A DNA stretch of 64,000 nt from Miscanthus floridulus (Eukaryota > Streptophyta > Magnoliopsida > Poales > Poaceae): assembly GCF_019320115.1 (NCBI RefSeq), contig NC_089584.1, forward strand, positions 57,904,852 to 57,968,851, in the 5' to 3' direction. The notes below the pieces were generated by a model. It was not told the DNA's origin and ran no database searches. It saw only the letters and a list, made by a program, of their open reading frames with translations. Shown here piece after piece: positions 59,327-64,000 of the stretch (positions within the stretch are counted from its first letter, which is position 1; every line of letters starts with the position of its first letter). The position numbers and the translations under genes are program-made.

Positions 59327-61403
59327 GTAGAGGTTCAGAAGAAAAGAGGCAGGGCATTTAGACATTTCCCATGGTCTATACAGCCACCGTCAATTGATTC
59401 TATAGAAAGAGGCGATGGGCTAAAAAATAGTCAATGGGATCGAGACAAATACAAGCAAATTATTGGTTGTTAGATTTAAAACTATAAAAGATATAATATC
59501 GTTTAAATTTTTATGCCTGCAGCAACACACGGGCCAATACCTAGTAATAACATAAAATATCCAACTTCTTTGTTCACATTACTTCTGTGATTCCTTACTT
59601 TTATCTTATCCATCAAGATGTAGAGCCTATTATCACCTTAGATTTATTTGCGCAAGGTAAAACCCAAACTAAATTATCTGGTTGCTTACTACACATGCTA
59701 ATAGCACAGTGTTATCATGTTATCCAATTAGTCGTGATTAGTCATCCTTATTGGTCCTTGCACTTCAACTAGGTAGTCCGAGCCTCCGAGGTGACTCGGA
59801 CAATCAGAAACAAAGTCATCCAATTAGTCTCTGATCCATCATGACAAGTCGTCCGATTACTGCATGGACGACTAGTTTGTGACTTGTGACTGAGCTGGCT
59901 AGGCAGCTAGCAAACTTGGGATTTTTATTTTTAGCACAATAGGGTTATCAAGCTGAGGCAGCAGCACCTTATCCTCCCCAGTCTGGACACTTCTGTAGCC
60001 ACACTCAGTTTCTCTTCCTCGTCGCTGCCCTTCCCTGAGCTTACGTGCACCACCCCTGCATTTCCTGAGGTAGTATGCCAGTCATCCTCTTCTGTGCCAC
60101 GCACCACCTCCTTTTACCTGCCTACCACCACCTCTTCAGTGCAGCTTGACAACTCCGCTGAATTAGGGACACCTCATCCTACTCTGATGATTAGCCACCC
60201 CTCTTTCCCACTACTTTGCTACGTTTCTAGTTGTTCTGCTGTTTCCCTGGGACCCTCAACTTGAAGCAGGTGGTGCTACTGATGCTGCAGGATCATCAGC
60301 TGCATCAGGAGCTGCTGCCTCACCTTCCTTAGGCCCTGTTTGGATACCCTATGATTATAATAATCAGATTATATAATCATATTTTGATCCTAACAGGATG
60401 GATTAGATGAAGGATTATTATAATCAAAACCCCTGATTACCATAATCCCATAATCCAGGTGAGACCAGGTTTTAGGAGCTTATGGATAGTCTTTGCCCTC
60501 CAATCAATTGTCCAACTTGCCAGACTAAAGGATAAAGATAGGATTTTCTCACTTTAACCAACAATAATCTAGGGACCCAAACACTCTGATTATTATAATC
60601 CTTAATCCTGATTATAACAATCATGCGCATAATCCAGATTAGCTGTGATCTAAACAAGCCCTTAGTTGCTCTAGATGGTGCACCCGTAGCAGATATACAT
60701 ACTGGCCAGGAAACCAGTGTATGTAGACAGGAAAACTATACTGCCGACAGAGCGCGACTAGTCGACTATCAACCTGATCGATACCTAATCATGATTAGCC
60801 TGCTGATCGGTGCTCCAGTGACTAGGCTCGATTATACGATTTGAAAACATTGCTGTAGCATAGCATCTATTAGCCAATGACTCTGGAATGTAAGGGCCTG
60901 TTTCGTTCGTGCCTAACATTGCCACGTCACATGTTACTCATGCCACAATTTCTTAGGCAGTTGTTTGGTTCACTACTGCAACTATGGCACGCCACACTTT
61001 CTTAGCACCTTGTCCCGCACGTCATAGACTTATTTCTTTGCCAAACTTTGCCACAAGTGGCTTTAATTTTGTTCGCCACACTTTCTATGGCAGACACAGT
61101 TTGTCTAAGGTAAGGTGTGGCAAACTATCAACCAACAGGGCCTAAATAAAGAATTATCAGGGTACGAGCAGCATAATAAAAATCAATCAAAAGTGCATGA
61201 CTTACCATGCATGGGCAGATAAAATAAAAAGAAAAATGACATGTTAAGACAGTTGTTGAAGTACAAATAAGGAGTCACCTCATGTTGTGTCTCTGAATTC
61301 ACATGATTCTCACACCGAATACCTCGGAAATATAATTCACCACCAGAGAATTGTTTTCCAAGGCAAACATTTAATGTAACTTCTGAATCATCCACATGAA
61401 AAC
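36529..61403 (-). CDS. PKHD-type 2-oxoglutarate/Fe(II)-dependent hydroxylase, 3' part of gene
   Basis: Four exons on the minus strand (61403-61279, 38371-38253, 36765-36654, 36564-36529) join in phase to encode the C-terminal ~131 residues of a plant 2OG-Fe(II) oxygenase, related to the protein annotated as PKHD-type hydroxylase At1g22950. Members of this fold hydroxylate a substrate using Fe(II), O2 and 2-oxoglutarate; the substrate of this plant family is not known to me. The iron-binding HxD (HVDD) is in the first exon seen, and the distal His (HRGRHRHGA) and 2OG-binding Arg (GLRINLLLW) are in the second. All visible core residues are present and there are no stops. All introns have GT-AG ends. 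Upstream exons, including the start, lie beyond 64000. Intron sizes are 22,907, 1,487 and 89 bp. Expression is not shown by the sequence. Confidence 0.88.
36654..36765 (-). CDS. Hydroxylase exon, basic Cys-containing tail
   Basis: 112 bp; acceptor TATGTCAAG, donor GTAAGT. The first base completes the Ser codon left open by the previous exon. The reading is [20 protein letters not shown], then [17 protein letters not shown]. The [11 protein letters not shown]...WCGECQREK pattern is characteristic of the plant family as I know it. The tail is rich in Lys/Arg/Glu and probably lies outside the catalytic core. Confidence 0.9.
37256..37519. mobile_element. hAT-like MITE in hydroxylase intron
   Basis: 264 bp with terminal inverted repeats AGGGTCGCAAACGG and CCGTTTGCAACCCT, a terminus common in grass miniature hAT elements. 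Subterminal GGATATTTTCCGACCG-type repeats follow. Flanking 8-mers (GCTTGAGT, and AAGCATGA or the shifted GCATGAGC) match only partly, so the target duplication is eroded or the ends are off by a base or two. It lies in the 1,487-bp intron. Confidence 0.65.
37520..38252. other. Intron sequence with GT-rich repeats, no gene supported
   Basis: Contains a (GT)n tract with G-rich continuation near 37558-37590 and degenerate repeats of GCATGAGAGAGCAAGCATG type up to about 37640. An open frame of 186 codons crosses it on the plus strand, but it begins in low-complexity sequence and is antisense to the gene. I do not call it a gene. Confidence 0.5.
38253..38371 (-). CDS. Hydroxylase exon with distal His and 2OG-binding Arg
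   Basis: 119 bp between acceptor CTGCGCAG and donor GTAAAC. It starts in phase 0, matching the end of 61279-61403, and reads [20 protein letters not shown], then [19 protein letters not shown]. The His in the GRAVLH/HRHG region and the Arg of GLRINLLLW are the expected metal and cosubstrate ligands of the family. It ends two bases into a Ser codon completed by the next exon. Confidence 0.9.
38807..42101 (+). mobile_element. RTE-type LINE, full length with 16-bp target duplication
   Basis: The element is flanked by a perfect 16-bp repeat AATAAAGGAAAGAAGA (38791-38806 and 42102-42117). It ends in a (TTG)n tail at 42076-42100, the usual 3' end of plant RTE LINEs. It encodes an apurinic-type endonuclease followed by reverse transcriptase. 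It sits in the 22.9-kb intron, antisense to the hydroxylase gene. No promoter was identified. Confidence 0.92.
38817..42015 (+). pseudogene. RTE LINE endonuclease-reverse transcriptase ORF, inactivated
   Basis: The endonuclease starts near 39180, with the catalytic Glu in CVQETKWKG at about 39275 and YAPQVG at about 39497. It continues in a shifted frame, with the second part (SQIDFVL near 39797, [10 protein letters not shown] near 39878) intact. RT follows, with [10 protein letters not shown] near 40615, GFMPGRST near 40883, [10 protein letters not shown] near 40978 and the catalytic FADD at about 41250. Lesions visible against the second copy: a 1-nt deletion near 39507, TGA replacing a Trp codon at about 39966, frame changes near 40145 and 40370, a 2-nt deletion near 41103, and TGA at 41462 in place of Gly. 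The RT active site itself is not mutated. Confidence 0.88.
42118..42780. other. Intron sequence, nothing recognised
   Basis: About 660 bp of AT-rich intron sequence. No open frame with protein features and no repeat ends identified on either strand. Confidence 0.4.
42781..42829. repeat. (GA)n microsatellite
   Basis: 49 bp of alternating A and G with one GGG interruption at 42788-42790. Confidence 0.95.
43004..43816. repeat. Tandem duplication, 2 x ~400 bp, covering the putative Helitron 5' end
   Basis: Units at about 43004-43399 and 43400-43816 share sequence throughout, including TTTATGGTCTTTTAG at each start and TCTCTCCTACTTAAAAATTA inside. The second unit alone has an inserted hairpin (GGGGTGCTACC...TAGCACCCC, 43415-43448). 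Each unit ends in a C-run after GTGA; in the second this is 14 consecutive C at 43815-43828. Confidence 0.85.
43830..45556. other. Putative Helitron interior, no gene established
   Basis: About 1.7 kb. A splice-like segment at 44587-44630 (acceptor CTGATGCAG, then [15 protein letters not shown], then AG/GTACATG) could be a captured exon, but I do not recognise it. From 45063 the sequence ATGTGTTTGATTTGGAG is an inverted match of CTCTAAACCAAACACAT at 51617-51633, on the other side of the copia element. A ~0.7-kb inverted-repeat element may therefore have been split by that insertion. Confidence 0.35.
45557..45916 (-). repeat. 3' LTR of minus-strand copia element
   Basis: 360 bp; minus-strand ends are TGATGGGATAAG and CGACTAACA. 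It carries a local duplication (GACCAGCTGCAGTCAACCCC region, about 45867-45891) that the 5' LTR lacks. Confidence 0.93.
45917..45930 (-). other. Polypurine tract of minus-strand copia element
   Basis: CTTAGGGGGAGAA on the minus strand, directly abutting the 3' LTR; the same tract follows the copia fragments at 13946-13958 and 29921-29933. Confidence 0.85.
45925..47532 (-). pseudogene. Copia reverse transcriptase-RNase H, inactivated
   Basis: RT spans about 47460-46740 and RNase H about 46500-45990. Recognisable motifs are [14 protein letters not shown] (near 47330), [11 protein letters not shown] (near 47150), LRQAPRAWN (near 47010) and [15 protein letters not shown] (near 46400). The catalytic motif reads [10 protein letters not shown] near 46885: YVDD has become YVDN, a single GAC to AAC change at an essential Mg2+-binding Asp. 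A TAA interrupts RT at 46954-46956 and a TAG precedes this segment at 47533-47535. An RT with YVDN and stops cannot support its own transposition. Confidence 0.92.
47536..48625 (-). pseudogene. Copia integrase and linker, frameshifted
   Basis: The integrase core has the full D,D35E triad: HGDLCG (near 48615), RTDNGGEF (near 48425) and the Glu in NGVIELHNQ (near 48315), with exactly 35 residues between the second Asp and the Glu. FWGEAV and [10 protein letters not shown] motifs follow. Near 48005 a frameshift moves the reading into the Pro/Ser/Thr-rich linker ([13 protein letters not shown] near 47885, [13 protein letters not shown] near 47595), which leads to RT. The linker motifs are those found at 11180 and 26480. 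Confidence 0.9.
48647..49348 (-). pseudogene. Copia protease and integrase zinc-binding region
   Basis: Protease is recognised by [13 protein letters not shown] near 49210, with the D-T-G catalytic triplet intact. The GAG-pre-integrase zinc region follows ([16 protein letters not shown] near 48810; CDVCVLTKQ near 48705), giving the His-His-Cys-Cys ligands. The frame ends at a stop near 48645 just before the integrase core, where the relatives continue. Confidence 0.88.
49349..50911 (-). pseudogene. Copia Gag with repeat expansion, frameshifted
   Basis: The start is taken as the ATG at 50911, 167 bp after the primer site. The N-terminus is Ala/Glu/Arg-rich and probably helical. It is followed by in-frame ~66-bp repeats ([18 protein letters not shown] and variants, about 50580-50370). 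Gag proper reads in another frame ([13 protein letters not shown] and [11 protein letters not shown], 50200-49990), then others, so two or more frameshifts are present. The zinc knuckle near 49425 reads [14 protein letters not shown]: the second Cys of CX2CX4HX4C is Tyr, a TGC-to-TAC transition. Confidence 0.85.
50370..50580 (-). repeat. 66-bp tandem repeats within copia gag
   Basis: Three units plus partial ones, offset 66 bp, each containing GGCTGCCGCC and CTCGTGGGCGTGCGCG on the plus strand. They are in frame on the minus strand and rich in Gly, Arg and Ala. Confidence 0.85.
51078..51089 (-). other. Primer-binding site (initiator tRNA-Met) of minus-strand copia
   Basis: TGGTATCAGAGC on the minus strand, two bases after the 5' LTR, perfect to the usual plant copia primer site. 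Confidence 0.93.
51092..51426 (-). repeat. 5' LTR of minus-strand copia element
   Basis: 335 bp, TGATGGGATAAG to CGACTAACA on the minus strand, next to the AGCAC target duplication on its outer side. Confidence 0.93.
51723..52051 (+). pseudogene. Captured exon of mitochondrial ATP synthase subunit O (OSCP), broken
   Basis: After a TTTGTCTTTAG splice acceptor, the sequence encodes [15 protein letters not shown], and after removal of an inserted L1 tail continues [16 protein letters not shown], then [20 protein letters not shown]. This matches the N-terminal region of plant mitochondrial OSCP, the stalk subunit joining F1 to Fo. Against the usual [11 protein letters not shown] a 2-nt deletion near 52028 shifts the frame. 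Intron sequence before the acceptor shows a genomic, not retroposed, origin. It lies inside the putative Helitron and is not a functional gene. Confidence 0.75.
51780..51904 (-). mobile_element. 5'-truncated L1-type LINE tail inside the OSCP fragment
   Basis: 125 bp with an 18-bp target duplication ATGC(T/C)AGTGCATTGTTCC at 51762-51779 and 51905-51922, one mismatch. On the minus strand it ends CTGCGTTTTCGACAAAAAAA, like plant L1 3' ends with an A tail. Removing it restores the OSCP frame across the site. Confidence 0.75.
52276..52453. mobile_element. hAT-like MITE candidate
   Basis: Ends CCTAAACG and CGTTTAGG, with many internal GTTTA/TAAAC and CGTTT motifs arranged as subterminal inverted repeats. 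No convincing 8-bp target duplication is visible, so this is tentative. Confidence 0.45.
52713..52841. mobile_element. Stowaway (Tc1/mariner-type) MITE
   Basis: 129 bp starting CTCCCTCCGTTCC and ending GGAATGCAAGGAG, flanked by TA on both sides (52711-52712 and 52842-52843). The two halves pair over most of their length (TTGTAAGTCGTTCTGGCTTTT and its complement). This is the common grass Stowaway form. Confidence 0.9.
53608..53728 (+). repeat. 5' LTR of intact copia
   Basis: 121 bp, TGTTAAGTGTGAAG to GGTTAGTATCA. Internal CCTATATATAGCC and CTATATATAG are the likely TATA region. Confidence 0.95.
53729..53740 (+). other. Primer-binding site of intact copia (initiator tRNA-Met)
   Basis: TGGTATCAGAGA immediately after the LTR; one base from the consensus TGGTATCAGAGC. 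Confidence 0.93.
53815..54110 (+). repeat. GC-rich degenerate repeats in copia leader
   Basis: The leader between primer site and ATG has at least four copies of GTTCGCGCGGCCCGTCG-like units (from about 53873) and further CGCGCGA motifs. Very CpG-rich compared with the coding region downstream. Open frames here on both strands are by-products of the composition. Confidence 0.75.
54342..58571 (+). CDS. Copia Gag-Pol polyprotein, full length and uninterrupted (1,409 aa)
   Basis: This encodes everything needed for copy-and-paste movement. Gag is residues ~1-300, with a perfect zinc knuckle [14 protein letters not shown] at ~241-254. Protease has DSGA at ~311. The integrase zinc region (WHHRLGH) is near ~440, and the integrase core has D515, D578 and E614 (35 residues between the last two). 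FWGEAV and a Pro-rich linker follow. RT has YVDD at ~1092-1095, and RNase H has YSDSTWASD at ~1254. The ATG at 54342 is chosen because [20 protein letters not shown] aligns with the Gag start of the outer element. The frame stays open 58 codons further upstream, but only through the GC-rich leader. No internal stop or shift is seen. Gag and Pol share one frame, as is common in plant copia elements. Lineage within copia not determined. Confidence 0.95.
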   Translation: MSQSQLLSNAIVFPLKLDGPSNYREWAFSVKTVLRGHGLASHLTDDPPTDKSEDGSGAAAVTTWTKDDGRIMSAIVTSMKPSLMMSLEHHQSAKEMWDYLQGRYVQNSGALLLTLMQGLHDLQQNEMSIEEYYTAFDRLMGPFLSMVPKCEAGCSGCCDKKNKFIEKFLIYQFCHGLRPDFESSRKQLLNASTTPSISDVLSALIAEETRLNSQSPVSVPHSVLAASHKTNTVKGNSFSPCVHCKKTTHRLENCFVRYPEKLTAYRSRHPKQSGRGAGSTPTGSVPAGSTPTGSVSVAAASPVTAPSWVLDSGASFHVSSDQSQLVACKPIADDASIQTADGTSCHITHQGSPCTSNFSVPNVSFVPQLSMNLLSVGQLTDHNCFVGFDDSSCFIQDCRTGAVLGTSHRRRGSHSLYVLDTLRLPHSTAYVSSAAAAASSSSTSPSTSSFAKWHHRLGHLCGSRLSTLINKGCLGPTSIESSFQCKGCKLGKQLQLPYSTSTSHSARPFDIIHSDVWGPAPFASKGGHKYYVIFVDDHSRYTWIYFMKHRSQLCSTYQNFAHMVHTQFSTPIRVFRSDSGGEYLSHTFRQFLTSEGTLAQLSCPGAHAQNGVAERKHRHIIETARTLLIASFVPSHFWGEAVSTSIYLINRQPSSKLSGQCPGEVLFGTPPDYDHLRVFCYTCYVLLAPRERTKLTAQSVECVFLGYSPEHKGYRCYDASSRRIRISRDVTFVEDRPFFYNPSTQPSRSCTESTSFLCLPPILSDVDPPTQPVSSSPPNTSVSSPDTFETPPLTHVDPPLTNVDPPPLSEPLSCQPPVQQLPSFDKPPVHKYYTRRPQIPTATSSASPATPDVDSSVNSDESCAFSDESQGGLRYNLRDRATIGPPDKYGFPRVTAVVEEPTTYREASSIPEWQLAMCEELAALDRTGTWDIVPLPSHAVPITSKWVFKIKTKSDGSIERYKARLVARGFQQTQGRDYDETFAPVAHMTTVRTLIAVAAASSWTISQMDVKNAFLHGDLNEEVYMQPPPGVSAPPGYVCRLRRALYGLKQAPRAWFERFVFVIRAAGFSPSDHDPALFIHLSSRGRTLLLLYVDDILITGDDADHISYVKQQLGAQFQMSDLGHLSYFLGIEVKQSAKGCYLSQSKYIQDLITRSGITDHRTAATPMDLHLQLRPTDGTPLKDPSRYRHIVGSLVYLTVTRPDIAHAVHILSQFVSAPTTVHFGHLLRVLRYLRGTSSRSLFYARDSPLQLHAYSDSTWASDPTDRCSITGYCILLGSSPIAWKSKKQAAVSRSSAEAELRALATTTAEIVWLRWLLTDFGISCDAATPLLCDNTGAIQIANDPVKHELTKHIGVDAFFTRSHCNQHTIALQYVPSELQLADFFTKAQTREQHRLHLLKLNASDPPFPP
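58572..58584 (+). other. Polypurine tract of intact copia
   Basis: GTTTGAAGGGGGG between the stop codon and the 3' LTR; the outer element has GTTTGAAGGGGAG at the same place (58990-59002). Confidence 0.85.
58585..58705 (+). repeat. 3' LTR of intact copia
   Basis: 121 bp, 120 identical to the 5' LTR; followed by the CAGTT target duplication. Confidence 0.95.
59003..59119 (+). repeat. 3' LTR of the outer non-autonomous copia
   Basis: 117 bp starting TGTCAAGTG and ending GTTAGTAACA, more diverged from its partner at 52846-52951 than the inner pair, with an 11-bp length difference (CCATATGGCCC region). This indicates an older insertion than the inner element. Confidence 0.9.
59287..59325. repeat. 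Run of 39 consecutive G
   Basis: Uninterrupted poly-G preceded by GGAGGGA. Such a run can form G-quadruplexes and is also hard to sequence, so the length is approximate. It lies in the putative Helitron, within what looks like a captured exon after a CTTTCAG acceptor at 59223-59229. Confidence 0.9.
59515..59544 (+). other. Helitron 3' terminus (hairpin and CTAG)
   Basis: GCCTG-CAGCAACACA-CGGGC forms a short stem with one T-G wobble, followed after a few bases by CTAG and a T flank. This is the conserved 3' end arrangement of plant Helitrons. Confidence 0.75.
59545..60328. other. Intron sequence, nothing recognised
   Basis: About 780 bp of intron of the hydroxylase gene. No credible gene or element ends were seen. 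Confidence 0.4.
60332..60661. mobile_element. Tourist-like MITE (PIF/Harbinger type)
   Basis: 330 bp with ends GGCCCTGTTTGGAT and ATCTAAACAAGCCC (imperfect inverted repeats) and TTA on both sides (60329-60331 and 60662-60664). The interior is rich in ATTATAATAATC motifs on both strands. Confidence 0.85.
60894..61142. mobile_element. Tourist-like MITE (PIF/Harbinger type), second family
   Basis: 249 bp with ends GGGCCTGTTTCGTT and AACCAACAGGGCC and TAA on both sides (60891-60893 and 61143-61145). Internal TTGCCAC/GTGGCAA motifs are arranged in inverted orientation. It lies 134 bp from the end of the 61279-61403 exon. Confidence 0.82.
61279..61403 (-). CDS. Hydroxylase exon with HxD iron-binding motif
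   Basis: 125 bp, preceded on the minus strand by a pyrimidine-rich TTTGCTTTTGTAG acceptor and followed by a GTGACT donor. The translation runs [20 protein letters not shown] and then the GELYFRG strand, to TQHE. The exon starts in phase with two bases completing a Gly codon from the previous exon, and ends in phase 0. The GTGACT donor is weaker than the other two in this gene. The exon lies between two same-orientation RTE LINE copies. Confidence 0.88.
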
Positions 61404-61478
61404 CTACAAAAGCAAATGTTAACAGTTCAGAAACCAAAAAAAAAAGATATCCCACTTGTTCAAATTGTCCTGGTTCAA

Positions 61479-64000
61479 AAGTAGGCCTCGACGAGAGTGC
61501 TAAGAGACAGTTCTGGGAAGACTTAGATGGCCTGGTTAGAGCTATACCTAGTAGTGAGAAGCTTTTTATAGGAGGAGATCTTAATGGGCATGTAGGTACT
61601 ACAAGCGCAAGTTTCGAGGCAGTTCATGGAGGTTTTGGGTATGGTAGTAGGAATCAGGAGGGGGAGGAAGTTCTGGACTTCGCGGTAGCTTTTGACCTGA
61701 TGATAGCCAACACTTTCTTTAGAAAGAGAGAATCTCATCTAGTGACCTTCAGTAGCGGACAACACTGTAGCCAGATTGACTTTGTCCTCGCAAGAAGAAA
61801 GGACAAACGAGCATGCTTGGATTGCAAGGTGATACCAGGGGAGTGTGTTGTTTCTCAACATAAGCTTTTGGTGGCAGATTTTCGTTTTCAGGTGCGTGCC
61901 CGTAGGGATAAACAAGCTAAGATTGAAAGAACAAAGTAGTGGAAACTGAAAGGGGAGACGTCAGAGGTATTTAGGGAAAGGGTTATCAAAGAGGGCTCTT
62001 GGAAGGAAGAAGACGACATAAACAACATGTGGGACAAGATGGCAACCAACATTCGGAAGGTAGCCTCAGAGGTGTGTGGAGTAACCAAAGGAAGGGGACG
62101 CGAGGCTAAAGATACTTGGTGGTGGAACGAGGAAGTCCAAAGGGCTATTAAGGAGAAGAAAGAATGCTATAGACGCTTGTACCATGACAGGAGTGTGGAC
62201 AACATAGAGAAGTACAAGGTGGCAAAGAAGACTGCAAAGCGAGCTGTAAGTGTGGCAAAGGGTAGAGCGTACGAAGATCTTTACCAACATTTGAGTACGA
62301 AGGAAGGAGAGAAGGACATTTATAGGATGGCTAGGGTTCGTGAGATAAAGACACGGGATTTCAACCAAGTTAAGTGCATTAAGGATGAAAAGGAGCATCT
62401 CTTGGTGAAGGAGGATGAGATCCGACATCGATGGCAAGAGTATTTTGATAAATTGTTCAATGGTGAGAATATGGACACAACCTTTCAGTTGGATGACTCT
62501 TTTGATGACACCAATAGGCCCTTTGTGCGGAGAATACAAGAATCTGAGGTCAGAGAGGCGTTGAAAAGGATGAAAGGAGGTAAGGTGATGGGACCGGATG
62601 GTATCCCAATCGAGGTGTGGAGATGCCTCGGGGACATAGCTATAGTATGGCTAACCAAGCTGTTCAACCATATTTTTCGATCAAACAAGATGCCTGATGA
62701 GTGGAAGAGAAGTATATTGGTACCGATCTACAAGAATAAAGGGGATATTTAAAGTTGTACGAATTACCGGGGAATTAAGTTGATGAGCCATACTATGAAG
62801 TTATGGGAGAGTTATTGAGCATCGCTTGAGAGCAATAACGCGGATCTCTATGAACCAATTTGGTTTCATGCCCGGAAGGTCAACCATGGAAGCCATTTTC
62901 TTAGTAAGACAAGTTATGGAGCGATATAGGGAGAAGAAGGACCTACACATGGTTTTTATTGACTTGGAGAAGGCTTATGATAAAATACTAAGGAATGTTA
63001 TGTGGTGGGCTTTGGACAAACATAAAGTCCCAACGAAGTACGTCGGGCTCATTAAGGACATGTACAACAATGTTGTGACTAGAGTTCGAACAAGTGATGG
63101 AGACACGGATGACTTCCCGATTAGGATAGGACTACATCAAGGGTCAGCTTTGAGCCCTTATTTGTTTGCTTTAGTGATGGATGAGGTCACAAGGGACATA
63201 CAAGGGGACATCCCTTGGTGTATGCTTTTCGCGGACGATGTAGTGCTAGTTGATGAAAGCCGGACAGGAGTGAATCAGAAACTGAAGTTATGGCGGAAAA
63301 CTTTGGAGTCCAAAGGTTTTAGACTCAGTAGAACTAAAACTGAGTATATGAGATGTGACTTCGGCACTACTACTCGGGAGGAGGAAGATGTTAGTTTGGA
63401 AGGTCAAGTAGTGCCTAGGAAGGATACCTTTCGATATTTAGGATCAATGCTACAGAGGGACGGGAATATTGATGAAGATGTTAGCCATAGAATCAAAGCA
63501 GGGTGGATGAAGTGGCGGCAAGCGTCTGAGGTCCTATGTGACAAAAGGGTACCACAGAAGCTAAAAGGCAAGTTTTATAGGACGATGATTAGACCTGCTA
63601 TGTTGTATGGTGCAGAATGTTGGCCTACAAAAAGACGACATGTTCAACAGCTAAGTGTCGCGGAAATGCGTATGTTGCGTTGGATTTGCGGTCATACAAG
63701 AAGGGATCGAGTTCGGAACGATGATATACGTGAGAGATTAGGGGTAGCGCCAATTGAAGAAAAGCTTATCCAACACCGGTTGAGATGATTTGGTCATGTG
63801 CAACGGAGACCTCTAGATGCACCAGTGCGCAGTGGAATCCTAAGTCAGGATAGTAACATGAAGAGAGGCAGAGGAAGACCGTTGACTTGGGTAGAGGCAA
63901 TAAAAGGAGACTTGAAAAGATGGAATATACCCAAAGACTTAGCCTTAGATAGGAGTGCTTGGAAGACAGCTATTCACGTGCCTGAACCTTGATTGCTTCT
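61479..64000 (+). mobile_element. RTE-type LINE, 5'-truncated, runs off the window
   Basis: Homology to the LINE at 38807-42101 begins abruptly at 61479, at the position equivalent to 39502, so the 5' 0.7 kb is missing. This is usual for LINEs. It continues at high similarity to the window end, where the last bases (CCTGAACCTTGATTGCTTCT) match 42006-42025, leaving about 75 bp outside. It lies upstream of the hydroxylase exon at 61279-61403, presumably in the preceding intron. Confidence 0.92.
61480..63980 (+). pseudogene. RTE LINE partial endonuclease and reverse transcriptase, inactivated
   Basis: The C-terminal endonuclease (SQIDFVL near 61772, [10 protein letters not shown] near 61852) and the RT are readable. 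RT carries [10 protein letters not shown] near 62592, GFMPGRST near 62863, FIDLEKAYDK near 62958 and FADD near 63227. Damage: TAG in place of a Trp codon at about 61937, CAA-to-TAA at 62750, and a 2-nt deletion near 62807 that shifts the frame until the open frame at 62826-63788, which ends in TGA in place of Trp. The first copy is intact at several of these sites and broken at others. Confidence 0.88.

Larger units (their letters stand above)
43536..59544 (+). mobile_element. Probable non-autonomous Helitron with captured gene fragment, split by later insertions
   Basis: The 3' end at 59515-59544 has the Helitron signature: a GCCTG...CGGGC hairpin around GCAGCAACACACG, then CCAATAC and terminal CTAG, followed by T. 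The 5' end is read as TC in TCTCTCCTACTTAAAAATTA preceded by A. This occurs twice because of the local duplication, so the start is 43536 or 43116. Helitrons insert between A and T without target duplication, which fits both edges. Without the two LTR elements and the L1 fragment the body is about 3.7 kb. It carries a broken OSCP exon and lacks Rep/helicase. The 3' end is convincing; the pairing with this 5' end is inference. Confidence 0.5.

Overview
The window looks like nuclear DNA from a grass, probably a panicoid such as sugarcane, Miscanthus or sorghum. That placement is an inference from the transposon types and from spliced plant gene structure. Almost everything here is transposable-element sequence, much of it nested. 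One ordinary host gene is visible, and only its last four exons lie in the window.

Left part, 1-30877: two copies of a composite retrotransposon block, roughly 15-17 kb each, in direct orientation. Unit 1 is 1-14914 and unit 2 is 16954-30877. Each block reads: a long Ty3 (Tekay/Del-like) LTR in forward orientation; the same LTR inverted; a decayed Athila-like gag/protease region; its noncoding 3' region; an Athila-like LTR with a mutated tRNA-Asp primer site; and a Ty1-copia pol fragment that was itself hit by another LTR element. The same nested junctions appear in both copies, so the nesting came before the duplication. Between the copies (14915-16235) is the integrase-chromodomain end of a Tekay/Del-like element, running into the forward LTR. 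In unit 1 the two opposed LTRs form a palindrome with arms of about 2.2 kb or more around an 18-bp centre.

Middle, 30878-36528: an Athila-like LTR fragment, decayed sequence with two short tandem duplications, and a clear three-LTR tandem TRIM (miniature LTR retrotransposon) at 34412-35454.

Right part, 36529-64000: the 3' end of a minus-strand gene for a plant PKHD-type 2-oxoglutarate/Fe(II) hydroxylase. Its exons are at 61279-61403, 38253-38371, 36654-36765 and 36529-36564. Reading phases match across all three introns. The intron between the first two is 22.9 kb. It separates the iron-binding HxD motif from the distal His and the 2OG-binding Arg. It holds a full-length RTE LINE, a probable Helitron carrying a broken ATP synthase OSCP exon, a damaged 5.9-kb copia element, a 1.2-kb non-autonomous copia derivative with its intact 5.1-kb relative inserted inside it, and several MITEs. 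A second RTE LINE starts upstream of the 61279-61403 exon and runs off the window.

The only full-length uninterrupted polyprotein is the copia ORF at 54342-58571. No CRISPR array, tRNA, rRNA or prokaryotic-type system is visible.
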